A stretch of 27,199 nt of DNA. It comes from Deltaproteobacteria bacterium (GTDB taxonomy: Bacteria; Desulfobacterota; Desulfarculia; Adiutricales; Adiutricaceae). Below are positions 7,858 through 16,075 of this stretch, in pieces (the stretch's first letter is position 1; each line of letters starts with the position of its first letter). Under the pieces are notes generated by a model that did not search any database, was not told where the DNA came from, and was given only the letters and a program-made list of their open reading frames with translations. The stretch is from positions 1 to 27,199 of the forward strand of contig JAIRNQ010000264.1 in assembly GCA_031257955.1 (NCBI GenBank), given 5' to 3'. A program made the translations under genes and the position numbers.

Positions 7858-8928
7858 ATGTCCACAGAGATAAACCGAGTATTTATTCTTCCCGGTGAGT
7901 ATTTCATATCTAAACAGCCCCATATAATCTCAACCCTTCTTGGCTCCTGCGTAGCCGTTTGCCTATACAATCCAAAGCTTAAGTTCGGCGGCATGAACCA
8001 CTACATGCTCCCCTCCAGCCCCACCCAGGAAAAATCCGGCAAGTACGGCGAATACGCCATCAACGTCCTTCTACAGTTCATGGAGCGCACGGTCGGTAAC
8101 CTCTCCGGCCTGGAAGCCATCATCAGCGGCGGGGCCAACGTGGTCAGCAACATCACCACCGGCGCCCAGATCGGGCCCAGGAACATCGAGATCGCCCGCC
8201 AGATTCTTAAGCGGCACAACATCAGAATCATCGCCGAAAACGTGGGCGGGACGGTGGGGCTGAAGCTCCACTATCAGAACTGGGACAACAAACTGGCCAT
8301 CGAGAAGATGGACCGGACGGTCATGAACGGCTCGACCATCGCCCGGGAGGAGACCAACCGCTTGGCCGCCCCGACTTTTACCGGCCCGGCCTTCCAAACC
8401 CCGGCGGCCAAGCCTTCGCCTTTCGCCAAACCCGCTAGCCCGGTCCCGCCCACGACCTTCGCCGCCCCCAAGTTCCCGTCCCACCCCGGCGGCCGGATTA
8501 AGGTGCTGGTGGTTGACGACTCGGCCATTGTCCGCAACCTCTTAACCAAAGCCATGGCCGACGAGCCCGACATCCAGGTCATAGGCGCGGCCAAGGACGC
8601 CTACGAGGCTAGGGAGATGCTCCTGGAGCTGGGCCCCGACGTCATTACCCTAGACATAGTCATGCCCAAGATGGATGGGGTGACCTTTCTTAAGAAACTT
8701 ATGGTCTATTACCCCATCCCGGTCATCATCTGCTCGACCATCGCCAAGGCCGGTAGCGCCGCCGAACTGCGCAGCGACAAGATTGGGGCCGTGGACGTCA
8801 TCGACAAGGACAGCCTGAACCTTTACCACGGCATGGACACGGTTAAGAAAATCCTCATCCCCAAGATCCGCGAGGCCGCCCGGACAAGGGTTACCCGAAA
8901 GACCAAAGAGGAAGTGGCCGGTATCTAA
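7858..8928 (+). CDS. cheD: CheD fused to a CheB-like receiver domain
   Basis: Residues 1 to about 155 are CheD, the chemoreceptor glutamine deamidase: GSCVAVCLYNP contains the expected catalytic Cys31, and GGMNHYMLP contains the catalytic His48. The GGAN motif (SGGANVV) and the ENVGGTVGLKLHY segment are also typical. A Pro/Ala-rich linker (about 160-212) leads to a receiver domain at 214 to about 340, with DD at 220-221, phosphoacceptor Asp266 in TLDIVMPKMDGV and Lys317. The receiver resembles the N-terminal domain of CheB (VVDDSAIVRNLL, PVIICST) but no methylesterase domain follows. The fusion would place deamidase activity under CheA phosphorylation control; that is inference. The start follows AAAGGATGG and cheA ends 132 bp upstream. 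Confidence 0.9.
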   Translation: MSTEINRVFILPGEYFISKQPHIISTLLGSCVAVCLYNPKLKFGGMNHYMLPSSPTQEKSGKYGEYAINVLLQFMERTVGNLSGLEAIISGGANVVSNITTGAQIGPRNIEIARQILKRHNIRIIAENVGGTVGLKLHYQNWDNKLAIEKMDRTVMNGSTIAREETNRLAAPTFTGPAFQTPAAKPSPFAKPASPVPPTTFAAPKFPSHPGGRIKVLVVDDSAIVRNLLTKAMADEPDIQVIGAAKDAYEAREMLLELGPDVITLDIVMPKMDGVTFLKKLMVYYPIPVIICSTIAKAGSAAELRSDKIGAVDVIDKDSLNLYHGMDTVKKILIPKIREAARTRVTRKTKEEVAGI

Positions 8929-8988
8929 CGCTTCCGGCCCCCCAGAATCGCCAAAATACCTGCCGACGGAAAGGAACCACGGCCAGCC

Positions 8989-9933
8989 ATGTCCCGACCC
9001 CGCTTGAGATTCGGCCTAAGCCTCTGCCTCTCGGCCCTTCTGGCCCTTCTGGCCATTAGCCTCTGGCACCCGGCCAAGGCCGCCGACCGGCCGACCGCCA
9101 CCCAAGGGCAGCCGGCTACCCCCGGTTCGGGGGTGTCCCCAGGGGCGGCCCCAGGGGTTTCAAAGGCTAGATACAGGGGCATCGATTTTACGCCCTCCGC
9201 GCCCATAGTGCCGGTAAAGCTGGAAAGGGAAGTCGAGCGGCCGCAAAACCATTTCACCCAGGGGCTAATTTTTTATAACCAGCTCCTTTATGAGTCAACC
9301 GGGCTCTACGAAAAGTCGGCCCTCCACGCCTACCCGGCTACGGAGCTGGACCAAAAGGGCGGCTTGGGCACCGAGGCCCAGCTAAACCTGCCCCCGGAGG
9401 TCTTCGCCGAGGGCGTGGCCGAGGCCAAGGGCGATCTGTATCTTTTGACTTGGCAAGAGGGGCTGATTTACGTCGTCGATCCCTCGACCCTGGAAATCAA
9501 AGACACCATCCGCCAGCCCATTGAGGGCTGGGGCCTGGCCCACGACGGGCGCTATCTGTGGCGCTCCGACGGAAGCGATCGGCTCCAAAAGCACCAGACC
9601 GGCGACTTCGCCCCGGTCGGCGATCCCCTTTCGGTCAGGGACGGCCAAAACCCGGTCCGCCGGCTAAACGAGCTGGAGTGGGACGCCCGCTCGGGGCTCA
9701 TCCTAGCCAACATCTGGCACAGCGATCTGGTGGCGGCCATCGATCCCGCCTCCGGGCAAGTGAGGTATTACCTGGACTTGACTCCCCTGGCCGACAAGGA
9801 ACGGGCCAGGTCCGCCACTCCCGACGATCAGGCGGTTACCAACGGCCTGGCCATCGACGCCCAGGGCCGGCTTTGGGTCACGGGCAAACTCTGGCCCAGC
9901 GTCTACCTGGTCACCTATTCGGCGCCCAGGTAA
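8989..9933 (+). CDS. Secreted glutaminyl-peptide cyclotransferase (glutamine cyclotransferase family)
   Basis: The enzyme family cyclises N-terminal glutamine to pyroglutamate. Residues 1-31 form a signal peptide (basic start, hydrophobic core, AKA before the likely cut), so the product is exported. From about residue 75 the beta-propeller family motifs follow in order: FTQGL, ESTGLYEKS, FAEGVAE, LLTWQEG, GWGLAHDG, RSDGSDRL, LNELEWD, ANIWHSDLVAAIDP and NGLAIDAQGRLWVTGKLWP. These match the plant/bacterial-type glutamine cyclotransferase family well. It has GGAAAGGA upstream of the ATG and begins 60 bp after the CheD fusion, so it may be read through from the chemosensory genes, but its function is unrelated. 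Confidence 0.85.
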   Translation: MSRPRLRFGLSLCLSALLALLAISLWHPAKAADRPTATQGQPATPGSGVSPGAAPGVSKARYRGIDFTPSAPIVPVKLEREVERPQNHFTQGLIFYNQLLYESTGLYEKSALHAYPATELDQKGGLGTEAQLNLPPEVFAEGVAEAKGDLYLLTWQEGLIYVVDPSTLEIKDTIRQPIEGWGLAHDGRYLWRSDGSDRLQKHQTGDFAPVGDPLSVRDGQNPVRRLNELEWDARSGLILANIWHSDLVAAIDPASGQVRYYLDLTPLADKERARSATPDDQAVTNGLAIDAQGRLWVTGKLWPSVYLVTYSAPR

Positions 9934-9940
9934 CCCGACT

Positions 9941-10085
9941 TTGGCCCTTGGCCCTTGGCCACCCATATTGCGCCCGGGCAAACCACACTTGGCCTTTGGC
10001 CACACATATTGCGCCCGGGCAAACCGCACTTGGCCTTTGACCACACATATTGCGCCCGGGCAAACCGCACTTGGCCCTTGGGCAA
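9941..10085. repeat. 41-bp tandem repeat, about 3.5 copies
   Basis: The core CATATTGCGCCCGGGCAAAC starts at 9964, 10005 and 10046, an exact 41-bp period; the intervening part is TTGGCCTTTGGCCACA with small changes, and flanking partial units extend from about 9941 to 10085. Each unit contains the palindrome GCCCGGGC. No spacers, so this is not a CRISPR array. Confidence 0.9.
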
Positions 10086-10170
10086 CCAGGTTCCAAAAAC
10101 GCCCCAACCGTTTACGTTGGGAAACCATCGATTAAACTTTACCAACCATCCAAAAACACCATAGGCCAAG

Positions 10171-10234
10171 CCCACAATAGTCTCCCCTCGCCGGCCAGGC
10201 GCGCCCGTCCGTGGGGCGGAGGGATTATTGTGGG
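10171..10234. other. Inverted repeat upstream of the LUD gene
   Basis: CCCACAATA at 10171-10179 is perfectly complementary to TATTGTGGG at 10226-10234, with partly complementary inner arms (TCTCCC against GGAGGG). The hairpin ends 38 nt before the LUD start codon and is not followed by a T-run, so it is more likely an operator or leader structure than a terminator. The rest of 9934-10272 holds only the 41-bp repeat and unremarkable sequence. Confidence 0.4.
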
Positions 10235-10272
10235 GTCGGCGGTATTAACGCTTCGATTCAGGGAGGCTATCG

Positions 10273-10926
10273 ATGTCCACTCCGCAGGAGATCTATCATT
10301 CACTCAAGCTTGAGGCCGTTAAAAAGGCCCTGGAGGGCAACTTTTTCCAAGCCTCCGTTCACGACTCCCTGGAGGGGGCCGAAGAGTATCTAATCAAAAC
10401 CATTGTGCCGGCCGGCCCATACGCCTCGGTCGGCTTTGGCGGCTCGGCCACGGTCGGGGCCTCGGGACTCCTACCGAAGCTTAGGGCCGTCCCCGGCCTT
10501 ACGGTCATCGACCGGAACGACGCCAGCCAACCCCCCGAAAGGCGGGCCGAGCTGACCCGGGAGACGATGTTGGTCGAGTTATACGTGGCCTCGGTCAACG
10601 CCCTGACCCTGGACGGCCAGCTGGTCAACATAGACAAGTTCGGCAACCGGGTGGCGGCCATAGCCTACGGGCCCAAAAAAGTGGCCCTATTCGTTGGCCG
10701 AAACAAAATCGTGCCCGACATACACGCCGCCCTGGCCCGGGCCATAGCCCCGGCGGCGGCCATGAACTCCATCCGGCTTGGTCTGGAGACGCCTTGCGCC
10801 AAAACGGGCAAGTGCCACGACTGCCGAGGGGCCAGCCGCATTTGCGGGGTTACCTCCATAACCCAGCGATCTTTTCCGGAAGGTCGCATACACGTTTTAT
10901 TAATCAACCAGGATCTGGGCTTCTAA
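10273..10926 (+). CDS. LUD-domain protein (LutC/YkgG-like, DUF162)
   Basis: This 217-residue protein belongs to the lactate-utilisation LUD family. Visible family features: VGFGGSATVG near residues 53-62, ASVNALTLDGQLVNIDKFGNRVA (the usual 'SxNAxtxdGtlvn.D..GNRva' block) near 106-129, GPKKVALFVGRNKIV, and a C-terminal four-Cys cluster PCAKTGKCHDCRGASRIC with Cys175, Cys181, Cys184 and Cys191. Stand-alone LUD proteins of this type are common in anaerobes; the precise reaction is not known from sequence. The iron-sulfur partners LutA and LutB are absent here. The start ATG follows AGGGAGG at good spacing. Confidence 0.88.
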   Translation: MSTPQEIYHSLKLEAVKKALEGNFFQASVHDSLEGAEEYLIKTIVPAGPYASVGFGGSATVGASGLLPKLRAVPGLTVIDRNDASQPPERRAELTRETMLVELYVASVNALTLDGQLVNIDKFGNRVAAIAYGPKKVALFVGRNKIVPDIHAALARAIAPAAAMNSIRLGLETPCAKTGKCHDCRGASRICGVTSITQRSFPEGRIHVLLINQDLGF

Positions 10927-11013
10927 GGCCCGGCCCTTTCGGGAACCGGGTCGCCTTGGCCCGGCTCTTTTCCGGCGGTGAGCGAGACTGCCGGCCCCCG
11001 ACCGCGGAAAGCC

Positions 11014-11559
11014 ATGGGAAACTCCGAAACCCCGTCAGAAGGTCCCTGTTTTGGGTCCGACGAATTAAGGGAACTGGATTTGGCCGTCAATCTCGCGGCC
11101 GAGCTGGTATCGGAGAACTTTGGGCCGGATTTTGGTGACTTTCGGCAATGGCCGGTTGACATCCGCCACTACCCGCAGCTTTCCAGCGAAGAAAAGCGAA
11201 CCGACGTCCTGGCCCAACTTTTCCGCTACGCCCGACAAAACGCCCTGCCCCGCGGCGGCCGCTCCGATCTTTGGCGGGTCTGCCTCTACGATCCGGCCAT
11301 CCTGGCCACCATGGAGCGTGAGCGTTTTTCCTTCAAGCCCCTTCTCTGCTACGTCGTAACCCACGAATTGATACACGTCTCGCGCTTTCTCCGCTTCATG
11401 GAACTCTTTTCCCAAGACCCACTGGCCCGCTCAAAAGAGGAAATAATCGTTCACGGTTTAACGGCAGAACTCTTGGCCAGACAACCCATCGAAGGCCTTT
11501 GCTCGGTCCTGGACTACTTCAAAGCCGGACGCCACGCCTTAGACGGCGACCCTTCCTAA
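11014..11559 (+). CDS. Unrecognised small protein with HExxH zinc-protease motif
   Basis: The 181-residue product (an upstream GTG at 10978 would give 193 residues) contains VVTHELIHVSRFLRFMELF, where HELIH at residues 117-121 fits the zincin HExxH motif inside a predicted helix. Conserved-looking features nearby are the segment SDLWRVCLYDP before it and a C-terminal acidic/helical region (SKEEIIVHGLTAELLA) that could supply a third metal ligand (Glu or His). No signal peptide or membrane segment is seen, so it is presumably cytosolic. It lies 87 bp after the LUD gene on the same strand. Whether it is an active protease is unknown; the motif alone is suggestive. Ribosome binding sites at both candidate starts are weak. 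Confidence 0.7.
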   Translation: MGNSETPSEGPCFGSDELRELDLAVNLAAELVSENFGPDFGDFRQWPVDIRHYPQLSSEEKRTDVLAQLFRYARQNALPRGGRSDLWRVCLYDPAILATMERERFSFKPLLCYVVTHELIHVSRFLRFMELFSQDPLARSKEEIIVHGLTAELLARQPIEGLCSVLDYFKAGRHALDGDPS

Positions 11560-11841
11560 GTCGGGTCCCTGCCCTGGGGACCCCGGCACCTCGCAAGCTC
11601 CGGTATTTTTTAGTCTAAACGTTGGAGCGTTCCCCAAAAAATGCAATCGTTTCGCGGCACAGACAATTACTCGAATATACTTGGCAAATGACCTTTTTTG
11701 CGGCGGTCGCGGCAATTTACCCTTGATTTTAACCACTTATTCCCGACTCTGGCCGCATACCGAAATGTTTTAGCTTTCAGGACTTTTTTTATTCGAACTC
11801 TCTTCTCTAAAAAATCTTCCAAATACTAGCCTGTTACCCGC

Positions 11842-11871
11842 TTGACATTGCTAAGGATGATCTGAGATAAT
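11842..11871 (+). promoter_or_regulatory. Possible sigma70-type promoter in the AT-rich gap
   Basis: TTGACA at 11842-11847 and GATAAT at 11866-11871 are separated by 18 nt. A second TTGACATT occurs at about 11946 and a second AGATAAT at about 11983, but these two are too far apart to form one promoter. No gene follows closely. Confidence 0.35.
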
Positions 11872-12172
11872 TATTCGAGCCATGTTAACATGAGCTACAT
11901 TAAGGATGCGATTTTACCAAGAGGCTTCATTAAAAAAAATTTCTCTTGACATTAAAAAGTTAGATTTGGCCGCCTCAATATTTAGATAATCTTGTTAAAT
12001 GTTATGCGACTGTATATTGGAATCTATAATTAGTAAGTTGAAACTATATTCTTTGTTGTATGATTATAGATTATTACGGGTTTTTCTAAAAAAGTTTAGC
12101 GTTTTAATAAATTTAACGGATTTTTTTGTGATAATAAACGGTTTGTTTTTAATTTTATCACTCTTTGGTTGC

Positions 12173-12191
12173 CGGTGCCTACTAGGCACCG
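12173..12191. other. Perfect short inverted repeat
   Basis: CGGTGCC at 12173-12179 and GGCACCG at 12185-12191 around a TACTA loop; a further CGGTGCCGG follows at about 12196. It marks the switch from AT-rich to GC-rich DNA. No T-run follows on the plus strand. Confidence 0.4.
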
Positions 12192-12950
12192 AGGTCGGTG
12201 CCGGCTGAAACCGGTTTATGAAAAGCGACACTTCCCAGCGCCCAAGAGTCTCTCGCCCGTCCGAAACCCCTGGCCCGCTTGGCATGGCCAGGGCAGCCGT
12301 CTTTAAACGTCTTTCCACCCGGGACGCCCGCCGGCGCCGGTTTTTGGCATCTCCCGGCCAAATTGGCCGTTACCCGGCTAAGTCCCGGCGACGCCCCATT
12401 AGACTGGCCGTATAATGGCTCGGTTTAGGATTTTGCGACCTAAGGGCGTAGCCCGATTTTAACGGGAGAACCCCAGACGGCCGACCGGTCAACCCTGCCG
12501 CCCTGGAAGCTCGCCCATGGCCAAAAGCGTCCGCCTTTAAGACCCCCGGGGATATAGGCCAGCGACCTTGACGCCCAAAGTGGCCTTGGAGTTCGGTATT
12601 TTTGGGGCCCAGTATTTTAGGGCCCAGTATCCTTGGGGTCAGATATTTTGGCACTCTAGTAGTTGGTGCCAGTACATCCGAGATTTATATTTGAACGAGG
12701 AGTAATAATCCCCCTATCTTGTGAGCGCGGTTCGGTAACGGCTCGCAGTTAAAAACTAATTTGTAGAACTCAAGTTAGTTTAGGGATTTTTACCGCTCGA
12801 TCAAATATGTTTAGCTTTTTCTATAGTCCTGCATTGATGGTTCTTTGTTAGTTTAGTTTATTGGCATTATCTGGTTTTAATATATATCATGGCCAGTATA
12901 GCTAATGATTGTACATTTACTAGCCCAACGCCGGGCATGAGGGTAAAAAA

Positions 12951-14906
12951 ATGAAATTAGGGACTAAAATCATCTTGGGTTTTGTTGTAATCTGCGTTAT
13001 ATTTATAGCCATAAGTCTTGTGGCTTTATATAGCTTGATCAACATTCGCTCCGAAACCGCTGATTTACGCGACAAAATTATGCCCGGCAATGACTTGGTG
13101 GCAGTAATCCAATCCTCAATTGAGTTAGAGGCGATTAACATTGTCGAGTATACCTACAGCTTTGATGCCAACATCTGGAAAACTGCTGACACCTACCACC
13201 AAAAAACCGTTGAAGGCTTCACCAAGCTCAAGGCCATGGTCAGAGATGGCTTGGCCGCGGACAGCCCCCAGGTCAGAGAGCTGATCACCCAGTCGGAAGC
13301 GGATTATTTGGCCTATTATGCTTTGATCGACGATTTGCCCCAGCTAATCACCCATTTGGTTGAAAATCGCTCGAACGTGGCCAAATTGTACGGTAGCTTG
13401 ATTGAGCACATCAACACTTTCGTCACCGATCAATCCAAGCTGCTTGAGCAAGACATTGATAAGCAGGAGAGCGGTTTGGACGATCTGGCCTACAGATACG
13501 ACCACATGAACATGTCCATCGCCATCCAGGCCGGTGCCTCTTCCATGTACGTCAACATCTTGCGCGGCCTTTACTATCGCGACGTTAAACTTTTCGACAA
13601 CGCCACCAAAATCATCACCGACACCACCAACGACGCTAAAAAACTTCTGGAAACCTGCAAAACCCCGAGTGAGCGGGAAGCGGTTAACAACATCCTAACC
13701 GAATCCCAGCAGGTAGCCGCGGTCGTCTTAACCTTCAGAGACATTTACACTAATTTCGATGATAACAACACCAAACGTATACCGGCCAGGGACAAAGCTT
13801 TATCCACCATCGACGAACTGAGCACCCAGATCACCAGTATGACCAACGAGTTCGCCAACGATACCCTGAGCCTCTCCACCAGCTCCATGTATACCCAGAT
13901 CATTGGCACTTCCGTGGCCCTGATCGTGAGCATTTTCCTGGCAATTTTCGTGACCCGGAGCGTCACACTCCCGATTAACCGCATCATCGGGGTCCTCACC
14001 GAAGGCGCCCAGGAAGTCGATAACACCGCCGGCCAGCTCTCCAACGCCTCCAACACCCTGGCCGAAGGGGCCACCGAAAACGCCGCTTCGCTCGAAGAGA
14101 CCAGCGCCGCCTTGGAGGAACTCTCCTCCATGACCAAGCGTAACGCCGACAACGCCGTTGAAGCCAACTCGCTCATGAGCCAGGCCACCGACGCCGTTAG
14201 CAAAGCCGAAAACTCCATGTCCAACGTCATCCAGGCCATGGAACAGATCGCCACTTCCGGAAACGAAATCGGCAAGATCATTAAGACCATTGACGAGATC
14301 GCCTTCCAGACTAACCTCTTGGCCTTGAACGCCGCCGTCGAGGCCGCCCGGGCCGGGGAGGCCGGTGCCGGCTTCGCCGTCGTGGCCGATGAGGTCAGGA
14401 ACTTGGCCATCCGCAGCGCAGACGCCGCCAAAAACACGGCCGATCTTATCGCCGCCACCATTTCCAACATCAATTCCGGTTCCGAGATGGTGAACTCGAC
14501 CTCAGAGAATTTCCAGACCGTCTCTTCCCACTCCTCCAAAGTGGCCCAATTGGTCTCTGAGGTGGCTGAGGCCTCCAAAGAACAGTCCCAGGGCATCAAC
14601 CAGATCACCACTGCCATGAGCCAGATGGATAAGGTCACCCAGTCCAACGCCGCCTCGGCGGAAGAGTCGGCCAGCGCCGCCAGCCAACTCTCCATCCAGG
14701 CCGGTAACCTCATGACCGCCGTCGACGACATCACCACCCTGGTCCATGGCGGTGGCCCCGGGGTCCCGGCCAAGGTGGCCCAGGTCAGCCAATCCGCCTC
14801 TTCCAGGCCCCACAAGGCCATAGCTGGCCCGAAGAAGACTTCCTACGCCAAGCCCGATCCCAAAGCGGCCTTGCCCATGGACAACGACGACGACTTCGAG
14901 TTCTAA
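12951..14906 (+). CDS. Methyl-accepting chemotaxis protein
   Basis: This 651-residue membrane chemoreceptor has a first membrane helix at about 9-31, a ~280-residue periplasmic, largely helical ligand-binding region, a second membrane helix at about 316-334 (IIGTSVALIVSIFLAIFV), a short HAMP-like connector (RSVTLPINRIIGVL) and a long cytoplasmic coiled coil. The signalling tip, IDEIAFQTNLLALNAAVEAA, is at about residues 446-466 and is a standard CheA/CheW-binding hairpin. Candidate methylation or deamidation sites are the Glu/Gln/Ala-rich stretches on either side. The C-terminus ends in the acidic-aromatic string DDDFEF after a flexible tail. The ligand cannot be predicted. The receptor is the natural input for the CheA and CheD encoded 5-7 kb upstream. 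Confidence 0.95.
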   Translation: MKLGTKIILGFVVICVIFIAISLVALYSLINIRSETADLRDKIMPGNDLVAVIQSSIELEAINIVEYTYSFDANIWKTADTYHQKTVEGFTKLKAMVRDGLAADSPQVRELITQSEADYLAYYALIDDLPQLITHLVENRSNVAKLYGSLIEHINTFVTDQSKLLEQDIDKQESGLDDLAYRYDHMNMSIAIQAGASSMYVNILRGLYYRDVKLFDNATKIITDTTNDAKKLLETCKTPSEREAVNNILTESQQVAAVVLTFRDIYTNFDDNNTKRIPARDKALSTIDELSTQITSMTNEFANDTLSLSTSSMYTQIIGTSVALIVSIFLAIFVTRSVTLPINRIIGVLTEGAQEVDNTAGQLSNASNTLAEGATENAASLEETSAALEELSSMTKRNADNAVEANSLMSQATDAVSKAENSMSNVIQAMEQIATSGNEIGKIIKTIDEIAFQTNLLALNAAVEAARAGEAGAGFAVVADEVRNLAIRSADAAKNTADLIAATISNINSGSEMVNSTSENFQTVSSHSSKVAQLVSEVAEASKEQSQGINQITTAMSQMDKVTQSNAASAEESASAASQLSIQAGNLMTAVDDITTLVHGGGPGVPAKVAQVSQSASSRPHKAIAGPKKTSYAKPDPKAALPMDNDDDFEF

Positions 14907-14923
14907 CGAACTCGGGTTCCCAT

Positions 14924-14956
14924 CGAAAAAACCCCGCTTCCGGCGGGGTTTTTTCG
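14924..14956. terminator. Bidirectional intrinsic terminator between convergent genes
   Basis: A perfect 14-bp stem, CGAAAAAACCCCGC (14924-14937) with GCGGGGTTTTTTCG (14943-14956), and a TTCCG loop. The A-run and T-run on the two arms let it work for the MCP on the plus strand and for the glycosyltransferase on the minus strand. Confidence 0.93.
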
Positions 14957-14981
14957 TTTGACTTTTCTCTGGGCCCACAAC

Positions 14982-16055
14982 TTACAGGTCGCTGGGCCGG
15001 CCGGCTTTGATCCGCTTTTTCTTCCCATTTTCGAAGATGGCTTCCCGATTGATCAACTCGGCCAGAACCGCCCTTTTCCTTTCCGGGCTAAGCTTTTCCT
15101 TGGCCAGGAGCTTTTTCAGGGCCATTACCCGGTAACGATCCAAACCCGGGGTAGCGGAAAGCTGGTCCGGTCGGCCCCCATTGCGCACTACCAGTTCCTT
15201 TTCCAGCAAACCCACCGGGTGCCTCACCAACATCCGCAGCCACAAATCGTAATCTTCGGCGGCCATTAGGCTTTCGTCAAACAGCCCCACCTCGTCCAAC
15301 AGTTCTTTGCGGATTATCACCGCCGAGGGGCTAATCAGGCACAAGCCCAGCGACTCGATGAAAATGTCCCCGCCCTTCTTTCGATGTTTCACCCCGGGGT
15401 TTACCTTCCGACCGTTCCTCATCCACCGCTCCAGGCACTGGGAAAACCCTATCTCGGGGTTCTGGGCCATATACTCGGCTTGGGCTTCAAGCTTTCCCGG
15501 CAGCCAAACGTCATCGCTGTCCAAAAATGTTATCAAGTTTCCCTTCGCCGCTTTAATCCCCACGTTCCTGGCCGCGCTCACCCCCCGCCTCTCCGGGAGC
15601 CGAATGAGGGTTATGTCTTCCAGCCCCCGCCCCACACCGATCGTCTCCTCTATATCCTTTTCCAGGACCTCCCAGCAGCACTTGCCTATTTCCGACAAAA
15701 CCTTATCAACCTTTTCTTTCATTTTGACTGGGTCGCTTTCGGGCGTCAGCGTCGATTCAATTTCCGCACGATTCTCCTCCATAAACTCTTTCAGAGCAAT
15801 GTCAAAGTTTTCGCGGTTGTTTTTCTTCGTCCGCTCCGCCTCTTCCGTCCTAAATAACTGATCAAGTACCATTGTCGACTTCCGAGCCTCGATGATTTCC
15901 GGCAACATTGCCTCGGTCTCGTCGTCCGAGCCATCGTCAACCACGATGATCTCAAAATCAACACTCCGCTGCTCGATAGCCGAATCCAAACAGTCGCAAA
16001 TACACCACATCCGATTCCAGGTCGGTATGATAACCGAAATCAAATCTCCGCCCAT
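14982..16055 (-). CDS. Family 2 glycosyltransferase with a large charged insertion
   Basis: The protein starts MGGDLISVIIPTWNR, a typical GT-A opening, with IIVVDDGSDDETE at about 36-48, the conserved GVSAARN at about 158-164 and the metal/sugar-binding FLDSDDVWLPGKLE around 177-190. A SPSAVIIRKELLDEVGLFDE and EDYDLWLR acceptor-side block follows. Between the beta-2/beta-3 part and GVSAARN, where family members usually have 15-25 residues, there are about 90 extra residues (about 56-145), rich in Glu, Lys and Asp and predicted helical, with two adjacent Cys. Reading is uninterrupted, so this is an insertion, not a frameshift. An upstream in-frame GTG at 16061 is an alternative start. It probably acts in surface polysaccharide synthesis. 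It is convergent with the MCP and downstream of the IspH-UbiA gene. Confidence 0.88.
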   Translation of the reverse strand: MGGDLISVIIPTWNRMWCICDCLDSAIEQRSVDFEIIVVDDGSDDETEAMLPEIIEARKSTMVLDQLFRTEEAERTKKNNRENFDIALKEFMEENRAEIESTLTPESDPVKMKEKVDKVLSEIGKCCWEVLEKDIEETIGVGRGLEDITLIRLPERRGVSAARNVGIKAAKGNLITFLDSDDVWLPGKLEAQAEYMAQNPEIGFSQCLERWMRNGRKVNPGVKHRKKGGDIFIESLGLCLISPSAVIIRKELLDEVGLFDESLMAAEDYDLWLRMLVRHPVGLLEKELVVRNGGRPDQLSATPGLDRYRVMALKKLLAKEKLSPERKRAVLAELINREAIFENGKKKRIKAGRPSDL

Positions 16056-16075
16056 GACCACGCCCTTTTCGCCTC

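Larger units (their letters stand above)
11560..12950. other. AT-rich gene-poor gap before the MCP gene
   Basis: No coding region is convincing. The segment from about 11580 to 12165 is much more AT-rich than its surroundings and looks foreign or decayed. From about 12170 to 12600 the DNA returns to GC-rich composition without a supported gene. Three related strings (GGCCCAGTATTTTAG, GGCCCAGTATCCTTG, GGGTCAGATATTTTGG) follow one another at 12606-12651. The last 250 nt before the MCP are again AT-rich and probably hold its promoter (for example TTGGCA near 12861). Confidence 0.4.

Noticed and set aside
9941..10085. Possible CRISPR array (short direct repeats)
   Set aside because: Units are contiguous with no unique spacers, and no cas genes are present; the same holds for the other arrays.
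11999..12208. 69-codon hydrophobic frame in the AT-rich gap
   Set aside because: There is no ribosome binding site; in AT-rich DNA a Leu/Ile/Phe-rich frame of this length is expected by chance.
13745..14821. Long minus-strand frame of 358 codons
   Set aside because: It is antisense to the MCP signalling region and its composition follows from the codon bias of that gene.
15307..15861. Plus-strand 184-codon frame
   Set aside because: It is antisense to the glycosyltransferase; no motif or start signal.
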